Assembly: GCA_964472525.1 (NCBI GenBank)
Contig: CAYYLL010000002.1
Coordinates: 62,001 to 126,000, forward strand
Direction: 5' to 3'
Length of the DNA stretch: 64,000 nucleotides
Origin: SZUA-37 sp964472525
GTDB taxonomy: Bacteria; Pseudomonadota; Gammaproteobacteria; UBA6429; Thiohalophilaceae
The notes under the pieces: model-generated
What the model saw: the letters and a program-made list of their open reading frames with translations, nothing else
Told to the model about the DNA's origin: nothing
Databases searched by the model: none
Program-made: the position numbers and the translations under genes
In this document: one piece after another, positions 1-7,831 of the stretch
Numbering within the stretch: position 1 is the first letter of the stretch
Layout: each line of letters starts with the position of its first letter

Positions 1-34
1 NNNNNNNNNNNNNNNNNNNNNNNNNNNNNNNNNN
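1..34. other. assembly gap (run of N)
   Basis: The first 34 positions are undetermined bases. The sequence that resumes at once is a 63-bp tandem repeat, so this is probably a contig end or scaffold join where the repeat could not be resolved. The true copy number of the repeat may be larger than shown. Confidence 0.95.
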
Positions 35-255
35 CATAAGTGCCAGTAAGGATAAGAAACTGGCATCTAGTTATGGGGTATTCTGGTTGGAAAAGATCAT
101 AAGTGCCAGTAAGGATAAGAAACTGGCATCTAGTTATGGGGTATTCTGGTTGGAAAAGATCATAAGTGCCAGTAAGGATAAGAAACTGGCATCTAGTTAT
201 GGGGTATTCTGGTTGGAAAAGATCATAAGTGCCAGTAAGGATAAGAAACTGGCAC
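35..255. repeat. 63-bp tandem repeat, three full copies and one partial
   Basis: Units begin at 35, 98, 161 and 224 and appear identical, with a period of exactly 63 bp. The fourth copy is cut at about 255 and runs into a terminator. Each unit contains an inverted repeat, TGCCAGT / ACTGGCA, around an 11-nt loop. The period is a multiple of three, so one frame stays open across the array (about 87-293), but it has no ribosome binding site and I do not call it a gene. There are no variable spacers, so this is not a CRISPR array. It could be a minisatellite or an assembly artefact at the gap. Confidence 0.9.
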
Positions 256-256
256 T

Positions 257-284
257 AAAAAAGCCGAGTAAAACTCGGCTTTCT
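257..284 (-). terminator. rho-independent terminator of the leftward lipoprotein gene
   Basis: A perfect 9-bp stem, AAGCCGAGT / ACTCGGCTT, closes a 3-nt loop. Read on the minus strand it is followed by a run of T, and it lies about 20 bp past the stop codon of the leftward gene at 303-617. The plus-strand T-tract is weaker. Confidence 0.8.
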
Positions 285-302
285 CAACATTAAAAATGTT
301 AT

Positions 303-617
303 TTAGTTCATGCGAGGGCCTGTCGCATTTTTTTGTTGCTGGTATTGTTGTAAAGCCATTGTGCCTTGAGCTTTTGCTTTATTGGCCAGTTTAACGGCTT
401 TGTCAAAGTTTCCAGCTTTAAGTGCTTTTTTCGCTTTTTTGATGATTTTGCCCGTGTCGCGCCATTCATAGGATTTTTTCGCAGCGCGTTTTGCTTGATG
501 TTCTGCTGCGGCAATAGCGCCTTTAGCATCGTTTGCGGTGTGGGTAGGCGCTGGAGCTGCACATGCAGCGAGAGCTAATGTGGCTGCCGCCATTAAGGTT
601 ATTAGTAACTTTCTCAT
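303..617 (-). CDS. small lipoprotein resembling SoxXA-binding protein (SoxK-like)
   Basis: The 104-residue product begins with a short hydrophobic signal ending in the lipobox LAAC (Cys about 19), so it should be lipid-anchored after export. The mature part is Ala/Lys-rich and helical, with a WRDTGKIIKKA stretch, a KALKAGNFDKA segment and a final KAKAQG...QQYQQQK helix. As I recall the family, this WRDTG...AGxFxxA pattern is typical of small SoxXA-binding proteins (SoxK/SAXB), which stimulate the SoxXA cytochrome in thiosulfate oxidation. No other sox gene is in this window, so the assignment rests on the protein alone. GGAGGAA, 4 nt before the ATG, fixes the start. The gene is monocistronic and ends at a strong terminator. 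Confidence 0.6.
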   Translation of the reverse strand: MRKLLITLMAAATLALAACAAPAPTHTANDAKGAIAAAEHQAKRAAKKSYEWRDTGKIIKKAKKALKAGNFDKAVKLANKAKAQGTMALQQYQQQKNATGPRMN

Positions 618-827
618 TTATTCCTCCAAAGTCGTCAAAATTCTATTGTTGTTATACTATTTTTATATGTTTTCAGTCGACTAAGCGTACTGAAACGCTA
701 TAAATTCGGGGGTGTGGTAAACCCGGACTTGTTTTGATTATGCGTGGTTACATACTGAATGGCAACACTTGATTGGCTAATCTTTGGAGATTATTTGCTT
801 AATTTACATTTATATTGGGTATCCATA

Positions 828-856
828 TTGGCTAAATAGTGAAAATTCTTTATAAT
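828..856 (+). promoter_or_regulatory. sigma70 promoter of guaBA
   Basis: TTGGCT (828-833) and a perfect TATAAT (851-856) are separated by exactly 17 bp. They lie 33 bp upstream of the guaB start codon, giving an expected transcription start near 863. Confidence 0.75.
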
Positions 857-888
857 CCACGGTTTTACTCAGCCTTGGAATCCCAATT

Positions 889-2352
889 ATGCTGCGAATA
901 GCTGAAGATGCTCTCACTTTTGACGATGTTTTATTATTACCTGCTCACTCGAACGTATTACCGCGTGATGTCTCTTTAAAAACCCAACTAACACAGTCCA
1001 TTTCACTGAATATTCCGTTGATGGCGGCGGCAATGGACACTGTCACCGAGGCCCGTTTGGCGATTGCCATCGCTCAAGAAGGTGGCATTGGGATTGTGCA
1101 TAAGAATATGACCGCAGCAGAACAGGCGAAAGAAATTCGTAAGGTGAAAAAATTTGAAAGTGGGGTGATTAAAGACCCTTTCACAGTTTCGCCAACTACC
1201 AGTATTAGAGAAGTCTTATCTTTAACTCAGCAAAAGAACATTTCGGGTGTTCCTGTTGTTGATGGTGAAGATTTAGTTGGTATTGTGACCAGCCGTGATA
1301 TGCGTTTTGAAACCCGTTTTGATGATCCTGTGTCTAATATCATGACCCGCAAAGATCGCTTAGTAACAGTAAAAGAAGGTGCGAGTAAAGAGGAAGTGCA
1401 GGGTTTACTGCATGAACACCGTATTGAAAAAGTACTGGTTGTGAATGATGATTTTAAATTACGTGGTCTGATCACGGTCAAAGATATCCAGAAAGCCACC
1501 GAAAACCCGAATGCCTGTAAAGATGATCAGGCTCAGCTCCGTGTTGGTGCTGCGGTAGGCGTGGGCGATGGTACCGACGAGCGTGTTGAAGGTTTGGTAC
1601 ATGCTGGCGTGGATGTGATTGTTGTTGATACGGCGCATGGGCATTCCCAAGGTGTACTCGATCGGGTGCAGTGGGTTAAAAAGAACTTTCCTGCTGTGCA
1701 GGTGATTGGCGGCAATATTGCCACCGCCGAAGCTGCACTCGCATTGGCTAAAGCCGGTGCTGATGCGGTTAAAGTGGGCATTGGGCCGGGTTCCATCTGT
1801 ACTACCCGAATTGTATCGGGTGTGGGTGTACCACAAATCACAGCCATTGCTAATGTTGCCGAAGTGCTAAAATCGAAAGGGATCCCCTTAATTGCTGATG
1901 GTGGTATCCGTTATTCCGGCGATATCTGTAAAGCACTGGTTGCTGGTGCACATGCGGTGATGTTGGGCAGTATGTTTGCCGGCACGGAAGAAGCACCGGG
2001 CGAAGTTGAATTATATCAGGGCCGTTCCTATAAATCGTATCGCGGTATGGGCTCTCTTGGTGCGATGACACAACAGTCAGGTTCCAGTGACCGTTATTTT
2101 CAGGAAGGCAGCGAAGCAGAAAAACTCGTACCGGAAGGCATTGAAGGTCGTGTACCTTATAAAGGGCCACTAGCTCCTGTGATTAACCAGTTAACTGGCG
2201 GTATTCGTGCCAGCATGGGTTATACCGGCTGTGCCTCGATTGATGAAATGCGTACTAAACCGCAGTTTATTAAAGTGACCAATGCAGGCATGGCAGAAAG
2301 CCATGTGCATGATGTGTCCATTACTAAAGAAGCGCCAAATTATCGCGTTTAA
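889..2352 (+). CDS. guaB: IMP dehydrogenase
   Basis: The 487-residue cytoplasmic enzyme oxidises IMP to XMP with NAD+, the committed step of GMP synthesis. The TIM barrel is interrupted at about residues 90-205 by a pair of CBS domains (Bateman module). The active-site loop GIGPGSICTT places the nucleophilic cysteine at Cys304, equivalent to Cys305 of the E. coli enzyme. The mobile flap and C-terminal segment (TGGIRASMGYTG) are intact, and the length is the family norm. The ATG at 889 matches the usual N-terminus (LTFDDVLLLPA) and has only a weak GGAA upstream. guaA follows after 24 bp, so the two form a guaBA operon served by the TATAAT promoter at 828-856. Confidence 0.97.
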   Translation: MLRIAEDALTFDDVLLLPAHSNVLPRDVSLKTQLTQSISLNIPLMAAAMDTVTEARLAIAIAQEGGIGIVHKNMTAAEQAKEIRKVKKFESGVIKDPFTVSPTTSIREVLSLTQQKNISGVPVVDGEDLVGIVTSRDMRFETRFDDPVSNIMTRKDRLVTVKEGASKEEVQGLLHEHRIEKVLVVNDDFKLRGLITVKDIQKATENPNACKDDQAQLRVGAAVGVGDGTDERVEGLVHAGVDVIVVDTAHGHSQGVLDRVQWVKKNFPAVQVIGGNIATAEAALALAKAGADAVKVGIGPGSICTTRIVSGVGVPQITAIANVAEVLKSKGIPLIADGGIRYSGDICKALVAGAHAVMLGSMFAGTEEAPGEVELYQGRSYKSYRGMGSLGAMTQQSGSSDRYFQEGSEAEKLVPEGIEGRVPYKGPLAPVINQLTGGIRASMGYTGCASIDEMRTKPQFIKVTNAGMAESHVHDVSITKEAPNYRV

Positions 2353-2376
2353 TCTTTTTTATTTAGGTAACCCACT

Positions 2377-3957
2377 GTGACGATGGCAAATATCCATGCG
2401 GATCGCGTTCTTATACTCGACTTTGGTTCTCAATACACCCAACTGATTGCTCGACGTGTGCGTGAAGCGGGTGTTTATAGCGAAATCTACCCTTACGATA
2501 TTGAAGAATCGGCTATTACCGATTTTAACCCGAAAGGGATTATTCTTTCCGGTGGCCCCGAAACGGTCACTGTTGGGGAATCGCCGCGTGCGCCCGAATG
2601 TGTTTTCCAAATGGGCGTACCCGTATTAGGTATTTGTTATGGTATGCAAACCATGGCGGCACAATTAGGTGGGCGGGTTGAGTCGGCCGATACACATGAA
2701 TATGGCTATGCTCAAGTACGCGCACGTGGCCATACCGAATTATTAAAAGACATCGAAGATCATCAAACCAAAGAAGGCTATGGCTTGTTGGATGCCTGGA
2801 TGAGCCACGGTGATAAAGTGGTCGAGTTGCCTAGCGGTTTTATTTTAATGGCTTCAACTGACAGCGCACCCATTGCCGGTATGGCCGATGAAGCGCGGCG
2901 TTTTTATGGCCTGCAATTTCATCCTGAAGTTACTCATACCCATCAAGGTGAGCGCATCATCAATCGCTTTGTGCATGACATTTGTGGTTGCGCTAATTTA
3001 TGGACCGCTGATAATATCGTTAACAACAGTATCGACACCATTCGTAAACAGGTGGGGGACGATGAGGTTATTTTAGGTCTATCCGGCGGCGTTGATTCAT
3101 CGGTAGTGGCGGCTTTGTTACATAAAGCGATTGGCTCAAAATTAACCTGTGTGTTTGTGGATAATGGTTTGCTGCGTCTTAATGAAGGCGATCAAGTGAT
3201 GGCCACCTTTGCAGAACACATGGGTGTAAAAGTGATCCGTGTCGATGCAGAACAACGTTTTCTAGATGCTTTAAAAGGCGAAGCCGACCCAGAGAAAAAA
3301 CGCAAAATTATCGGTAATCTGTTTGTTGATATTTTTGAAGAAGAATCGAATAAACTTAAGAATGCAAAATGGTTAGCGCAAGGCACGATTTACCCCGACG
3401 TGATTGAGTCGGCCGGTGCCAAAACAGGTAAGGCTCATTTAATCAAGTCCCACCATAATGTCGGCGGTTTACCCGACTATATGAAATTAACATTGTGCGA
3501 ACCTTTACGCGAATTATTTAAAGACGAAGTACGCAAGCTAGGTGTGGAACTGGGCTTACCGTATGACATGGTGTATCGCCATCCTTTCCCCGGCCCCGGT
3601 TTAGGTGTACGTATTCTGGGTGAAGTTAAAAAAGAATACGCTGATATTTTGCGCCTTGCAGATAATATTTTTATCGAAGAACTACACGCGCATGATTTGT
3701 ATCAAAAAGTCAGTCAAGCCTTTACGGTTTTCTTGCCTGTAAAATCAGTGGGAGTAACCGGTGATGGTCGTCGTTACCAATACGTTGTGTCTTTGCGTGC
3801 AGTAGAAACTATCGACTTTATGACCGCACGTTGGGCACATTTGCCGTATGATTTTTTAGAAATCGTATCGAGCCGTATTATTAACGAAGTGACGGCCATC
3901 TCGCGGGTGGCTTATGATATTTCATCTAAACCGCCTGCTACGATCGAGTGGGAATAA
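2377..3957 (+). CDS. guaA: GMP synthase (glutamine-hydrolysing)
   Basis: This 526-residue enzyme converts XMP to GMP using ATP and ammonia released from glutamine. The N-terminal class I amidotransferase domain carries the nucleophile Cys87 in GICYGMQ and the His/Glu pair in LQFHPEVTH. The ATP-pyrophosphatase domain has the P-loop LGLSGGVDSS, and the C-terminal dimerisation domain ends with the canonical KPPATIEWE. It closely follows E. coli GuaA along its length. A GTG start at 2377 sits well behind an AGGTAA site; an ATG six bases on (2383) is the alternative. It is the second gene of the guaBA operon. Confidence 0.97.
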   Translation: MTMANIHADRVLILDFGSQYTQLIARRVREAGVYSEIYPYDIEESAITDFNPKGIILSGGPETVTVGESPRAPECVFQMGVPVLGICYGMQTMAAQLGGRVESADTHEYGYAQVRARGHTELLKDIEDHQTKEGYGLLDAWMSHGDKVVELPSGFILMASTDSAPIAGMADEARRFYGLQFHPEVTHTHQGERIINRFVHDICGCANLWTADNIVNNSIDTIRKQVGDDEVILGLSGGVDSSVVAALLHKAIGSKLTCVFVDNGLLRLNEGDQVMATFAEHMGVKVIRVDAEQRFLDALKGEADPEKKRKIIGNLFVDIFEEESNKLKNAKWLAQGTIYPDVIESAGAKTGKAHLIKSHHNVGGLPDYMKLTLCEPLRELFKDEVRKLGVELGLPYDMVYRHPFPGPGLGVRILGEVKKEYADILRLADNIFIEELHAHDLYQKVSQAFTVFLPVKSVGVTGDGRRYQYVVSLRAVETIDFMTARWAHLPYDFLEIVSSRIINEVTAISRVAYDISSKPPATIEWE

Positions 3958-4001
3958 CGGGGCTATATTTTTATATTTTGTAACGCAAGTAAGAATTAAT
4001 A

Positions 4002-4466
4002 ATGAGCATTCAAACAGAGCAAGATATTAAATGGATGCAACATGCCATTAAACTTGCAAAGCACGCCGAATCTATCGACGAAGTACCGGTTGGTGCGGTG
4101 CTAGTTAAAGATAATCAATTAATTGCCGAAGGCTGGAACCAGCCTATTACTTCGAATGATCCCACCGCACACGCCGAAATGGTTGCCTTGCGTGCGGCTG
4201 CGCAAACTTTAGCTAATTACCGATTAGTGAATACAACCTTATATATCACCTTGGAACCCTGTTCGATGTGTGCGGGAGCTTTAATCCATGCGCGGGTAAA
4301 ACGAGTTGTTTTTGGTGCCACTGACTTACGTACAGGTGCGGCGGGTAGTGTGTTTAATATTCTAAATACAACCAAATTAAATCATACCATTGATATTCAA
4401 CAAAATGTATTAGCGCAAGAGTGTAGTGAGCTATTAACAAATTTCTTTAAAAATAAACGGAAATAA
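4002..4466 (+). CDS. tadA: tRNA adenosine(34) deaminase
   Basis: TadA deaminates A34 to inosine in the tRNA-Arg(ACG) anticodon. The 154-residue protein shows the zinc deaminase signature HAE (His57, catalytic Glu59) and PCSMC (Cys87, Cys90), the same positions as in E. coli TadA. The N-terminal WMQHAIKLAKHA and the VPVGAVLV segment are also typical. The gene starts 44 bp after guaA and probably shares its transcript. A bidirectional terminator immediately follows, so transcription from guaBA ends here. Confidence 0.95.
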   Translation: MSIQTEQDIKWMQHAIKLAKHAESIDEVPVGAVLVKDNQLIAEGWNQPITSNDPTAHAEMVALRAAAQTLANYRLVNTTLYITLEPCSMCAGALIHARVKRVVFGATDLRTGAAGSVFNILNTTKLNHTIDIQQNVLAQECSELLTNFFKNKRK

Positions 4467-4498
4467 AAAAGCCATCTTTTATATAAGATGGCTTTTTT
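4466..4498. terminator. bidirectional rho-independent terminator between tadA and mltF
   Basis: The stem AGCCATCTT (4470-4478) / AAGATGGCT (4485-4493) closes a 6-nt loop. It has A-runs on one side and a T-run on the other, so it can terminate both the rightward tadA transcript and the leftward mltF transcript. Confidence 0.9.
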
Positions 4499-4512
4499 GG
4501 TTGTTCTGTTTT

Positions 4513-5925
4513 TTATAAAACAGGTGACGAATAAGCTAAAATTGATTCTGGCACGTCATTGTTTAAGCCTTTAGCAAGTTGCCAACGAAGAATGTCATAA
4601 TAACTGCGGATGTTTTCAACATATTTGACCGGTTCAAGTCCACGCGCATATCCATGACGTGTTGTTTTATACCATTTTCTGCGTCTCAGTAAGGGTAAAC
4701 TCTTTTTTACATCTTCCCATTTATAAGGATTACCACCGCGTTGTTCGGTAATCAATTGTGCATCTTTAACATGCCCATAGCCTACATTGTAAGCGGCAAG
4801 TGCGAGCCAAGTACGATCGGGTTCGTCAATTTCGGCAGGTAATCGATCAAGTAATGAACGCAGGTATTCTGCACCACCGTTAATACTTTCTTCTGGATCC
4901 GTGCGCACCGTGACACCTAATTGTTGAGCGGTCGCTTTAGTGAGCATCATCATACCGCGTACACCCGTGGGCGATTTAGCGCGTGGGTTCCAATGTGATT
5001 CTTGATAAGCGGTTGCGGCTAATAAGCGCCAGTCAATTCCATTTTTCTGAGCAGCATCCGTTAACATGACTTGATACTTCGGTAAACGGTTATTAACGTG
5101 ATACATATAAGTATAAGTACCAGCGTAGTCATAACGATTAATATGGCCGTAATGGCGTTCGATTAAACTAGCGAGTTCACCACTGTGTTTTAAATTATTA
5201 AAAAAAGTGACGGCTTTGTTATACAGTGAGCGATCTTTACCATTTTTAAATGCCCAAGCTAATTGTTGTGGTTGGGAAATATTAAAGGCAACACTTAACT
5301 GAGGATAATAGCGGCGGTTAATTGAAAATTCATTTGAATCTGCAACTGTATAATCAATTTTCTTTTCAGCAACCAAATTCATGAGCTCACTAGCACCCGC
5401 AGTGGTATTTTCTTCCCAATTCAGGTTTTTCCAGGTTTGTTTAATTTGAGCTAAACGTTCAACGTGGCTGCTATTTGCAATAACTTCAATTTTGCCCGCT
5501 TTTAGGTCGACTAAATTACGTGGACGTGAATTTTTCCGATTGTAAATAAGCTGTTGTGTTATGGACTGGTAGGCTGGTGCAAACAATACTTTCTGTTTAC
5601 GGTCTTCTGTTATGGTTAAACCGGCTGCGGCAACCTGTGCGTCACCATCTTCAACTTTTTCCAGAATGTCTTTTAAGTCGTCAGAAGTGATTAAGGTTAA
5701 TTTTACATTAAGGTAGGTGGCAAAACGCTGCAACAGATCGTATTCCATCCCGGTAGGGCCGTGTGGGCCTTCGTAAAAGGTAGTGGCAGCATTACGTGTC
5801 ACCGCACGTAATTCACCCGATGAGCGAACCTGTTGGAGTAAGTTTTTGTGTGGCGTACACGCATTTAAAACAACGCTAAATAAAATAGCGAGACCAATAA
5901 TTCCTGCAAAAATACGACTATGCAT
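4513..5925 (-). CDS. mltF: membrane-bound lytic murein transglycosylase F
   Basis: MltF cleaves the MurNAc-GlcNAc bond of peptidoglycan with 1,6-anhydro product formation. From the ATG at 5925 the product is 470 residues and begins with a clean lipoprotein signal (MHSRIFAG...VVLNAC). A TTG start 12 codons further up would put extra residues before the signal, so I prefer the ATG. An N-terminal SBP_bac_3-like domain (about residues 35-265) is followed by the SLT domain, with the catalytic Glu in AYQESHW, then SPTGVRGMMMLT and LAAYNVGYGH. This is the standard MltF architecture. It is monocistronic, with a terminator shared with tadA. Confidence 0.93.
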   Translation of the reverse strand: MHSRIFAGIIGLAILFSVVLNACTPHKNLLQQVRSSGELRAVTRNAATTFYEGPHGPTGMEYDLLQRFATYLNVKLTLITSDDLKDILEKVEDGDAQVAAAGLTITEDRKQKVLFAPAYQSITQQLIYNRKNSRPRNLVDLKAGKIEVIANSSHVERLAQIKQTWKNLNWEENTTAGASELMNLVAEKKIDYTVADSNEFSINRRYYPQLSVAFNISQPQQLAWAFKNGKDRSLYNKAVTFFNNLKHSGELASLIERHYGHINRYDYAGTYTYMYHVNNRLPKYQVMLTDAAQKNGIDWRLLAATAYQESHWNPRAKSPTGVRGMMMLTKATAQQLGVTVRTDPEESINGGAEYLRSLLDRLPAEIDEPDRTWLALAAYNVGYGHVKDAQLITEQRGGNPYKWEDVKKSLPLLRRRKWYKTTRHGYARGLEPVKYVENIRSYYDILRWQLAKGLNNDVPESILAYSSPVL

Positions 5926-6283
5926 AATGTTTCCCAAACCCTGTACACTTTGTAGCGGCAATGTTGATAAAATCTAAAGTGGTTTTGTACATAATGAACT
6001 CTAGATTAATATTCAATGCAGCATAATGGTATATTATAACACACTAATATTCGCCTCCGGGACTATTATATATAAGGTATAGTCTATATATACAGTAAAT
6101 AGTTCATAGTTTTTATGTTAATTTTCAATATGTTACTATTAGAATAGAGTGTTCGTGTGGTTAGTTCGGTTATGTTGTTGTATTTTATCAGTTTTTATTA
6201 AATACTTTAAAATCAGCAACTTACATTATTCAATATTTTCTGAAGCAAATAATCCAATTTTTTAATGAAGGTGTCATATAGTT
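5926..6283. other. AT-rich divergent intergenic region between mltF and rimO
   Basis: This 358-bp stretch has no credible open reading frame. It holds an extended -10 element for mltF on the minus strand (6033-6041). For rimO only a weak candidate pair is visible on the plus strand, TTGTTG (6175-6180) with TTAAAT 17 bp on, plus the GAAGGTG ribosome binding site just before the rimO ATG. Confidence 0.6.
6033..6041 (-). promoter_or_regulatory. extended -10 promoter element for mltF
   Basis: On the minus strand the sequence reads TGTTATAAT, a perfect TG-n-TATAAT extended -10. No good -35 hexamer is present, which is common for this promoter type. It lies about 108 bp upstream of the mltF ATG. 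Confidence 0.5.
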
Positions 6284-7603
6284 ATGCAAGACGGTTCGCC
6301 TAAAGTCGGTTTTATCAGTCTGGGTTGTCCCAAGGCATTGGTCGACTCAGAACGTATTTTGACCCAACTACGAGCCGAAGGTTATGAGGTGGTGCCAAGT
6401 TATCAGGATGCCAATCTGGTGGTGGTGAACACCTGTGGTTTTATTGATGATGCGGTGGCTGAGTCGCTAGACACCATTGGTGAAGCATTGGTTGAAAATG
6501 GCAAAGTAATCGTCACCGGTTGTTTAGGCGCAAAAGGTGATATTGTTAAACAGACTCATCCGAACGTGCTTGCCGTGACCGGGCCCCATGCCACCGAAGA
6601 AGTGATGCAGGCCATCCATACACATTTACCCAAGCCACATGATCCGTTTATTGATCTTGTACCATCCGGTGGCGTTAAATTAACCCCACGGCATTATGCC
6701 TATCTCAAAATTTCGGAAGGGTGTAATCATCATTGCAGGTTTTGCATTATCCCAAGTCTGCGAGGGGATTTGGTTAGTCGGCCAATTAATGAAGTGATGA
6801 CAGAAGCCGAAAACCTCGTACAAGCAGGTGTAAAAGAGCTACTGGTTGTGTCGCAGGACACCAGTGCCTACGGTGTTGATGTTAAATATAAATCCGACTT
6901 CTGGAAAGGCACTCCGCTAAATACGCGTATGCTCGATCTAGCCGCTGCTTTAGGTGATTTGGGCGCGTGGGTGCGGCTGCACTACGTTTATCCTTATCCA
7001 CATGTGGACGATGTTATCCCCCTGATGGCGGAGGGTAAAATTTTGCCTTATCTGGATATTCCATTGCAACATGCTAGCCAGTCTATTTTAAAAGCAATGA
7101 AACGCCCGGCGAATACAGAAAATACCTTAAAGCGGATCCAACAATGGCGTAGCGTATGTCCGGATATTACTTTGCGAAGCACTTTTATTGTCGGTTTTCC
7201 CGGTGAAACCGATGACGATTTTGAACAGTTATTAAACTTTTTAGATGAAGCACAATTAGATCGTGTTGGTTGCTTTGCTTATTCACCTGTTGAGGGTGCT
7301 ACTGCAAATTCACTGCCCAATCAAATTGATGAGGAGCTTAAACAGCAACGTTTGGAAATCTTTATGCAAAAACAGGCGAGCATTAGTGCCAATAAATTAC
7401 AACAACGCGTAGGAGAAAATTTGCGAGTTATTGTTGATGGTATTTCTGACGATGGACATGCGCTTGCACGTTCAAAAGCCGAAGCCCCCGAAGTTGATGG
7501 TTGGGTGATTATTGAAAATCAGCAACAATTAATTACTGGTGAGTTTGCAAATGTTAAAATCACAGCTGCTGATGAACACGATCTTTGGGCTGAATTAATA
7601 TAA
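6284..7603 (+). CDS. rimO: ribosomal protein S12 methylthiotransferase RimO
   Basis: RimO is a radical-SAM enzyme that adds a methylthio group to the conserved Asp of ribosomal protein S12. The 439-residue product has the three-domain layout of the family. The N-terminal UPF0004 domain begins KVGFISLGCPKALVDSE and carries cluster-binding cysteines in VNTCGF and TGCLGA. The radical-SAM core has Cys147-x3-Cys151-x2-Cys154 (EGCNHHCRFC). A C-terminal TRAM domain starts at about residue 375. SLGCPKALVDSE is the RimO rather than MiaB form. The ATG at 6284 follows a GAAGGTG site by about 10 nt. Confidence 0.96.
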   Translation: MQDGSPKVGFISLGCPKALVDSERILTQLRAEGYEVVPSYQDANLVVVNTCGFIDDAVAESLDTIGEALVENGKVIVTGCLGAKGDIVKQTHPNVLAVTGPHATEEVMQAIHTHLPKPHDPFIDLVPSGGVKLTPRHYAYLKISEGCNHHCRFCIIPSLRGDLVSRPINEVMTEAENLVQAGVKELLVVSQDTSAYGVDVKYKSDFWKGTPLNTRMLDLAAALGDLGAWVRLHYVYPYPHVDDVIPLMAEGKILPYLDIPLQHASQSILKAMKRPANTENTLKRIQQWRSVCPDITLRSTFIVGFPGETDDDFEQLLNFLDEAQLDRVGCFAYSPVEGATANSLPNQIDEELKQQRLEIFMQKQASISANKLQQRVGENLRVIVDGISDDGHALARSKAEAPEVDGWVIIENQQQLITGEFANVKITAADEHDLWAELI

Positions 7604-7638
7604 AATTCTAATTTATATTTTCTTTTAATAAATAACGC

Positions 7639-7762
7639 TATACTATGAAAATAGTATACTAGAAAATAAAATAACTCATGGCGAGTTAACATATATAATA
7701 TGTGGTATTCCCCCCCTTCACATATTAATAAATAGTATTAAATACGGATGCTGTAACAGCAT
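7639..7762. repeat. cluster of five inverted repeats upstream of the Ser/Thr kinase gene
   Basis: Five dyads lie within 124 bp: TATACTAT-gaaa-ATAGTATA (7639-7658), TAACTC-N5-GAGTTA (7672-7688), ACATAT-ata-ATATGT (7689-7703), TAATATGTG-N14-CACATATTA (7696-7727, with seven C in its loop) and ATGCTGT-a-ACAGCAT (7748-7762). The third and fourth overlap and would compete. None has a T-run behind it, so they look more like operators or leader structure than terminators. Confidence 0.7.
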
Positions 7763-7831
7763 TGCAGCGTTGTAAAGCAGGTTGTTTATGCGTTGATTCA
7801 AATACTAAATACCCAGAATGAATTTATCAGT

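Noticed and set aside
35..255. CRISPR array
   Set aside because: Units are contiguous and identical with no variable spacers, and no cas gene is present.
87..293. Open frame across the 63-bp repeats
   Set aside because: It stays open only because the period is a multiple of three. It starts with TTG, has no ribosome binding site and runs through a terminator.
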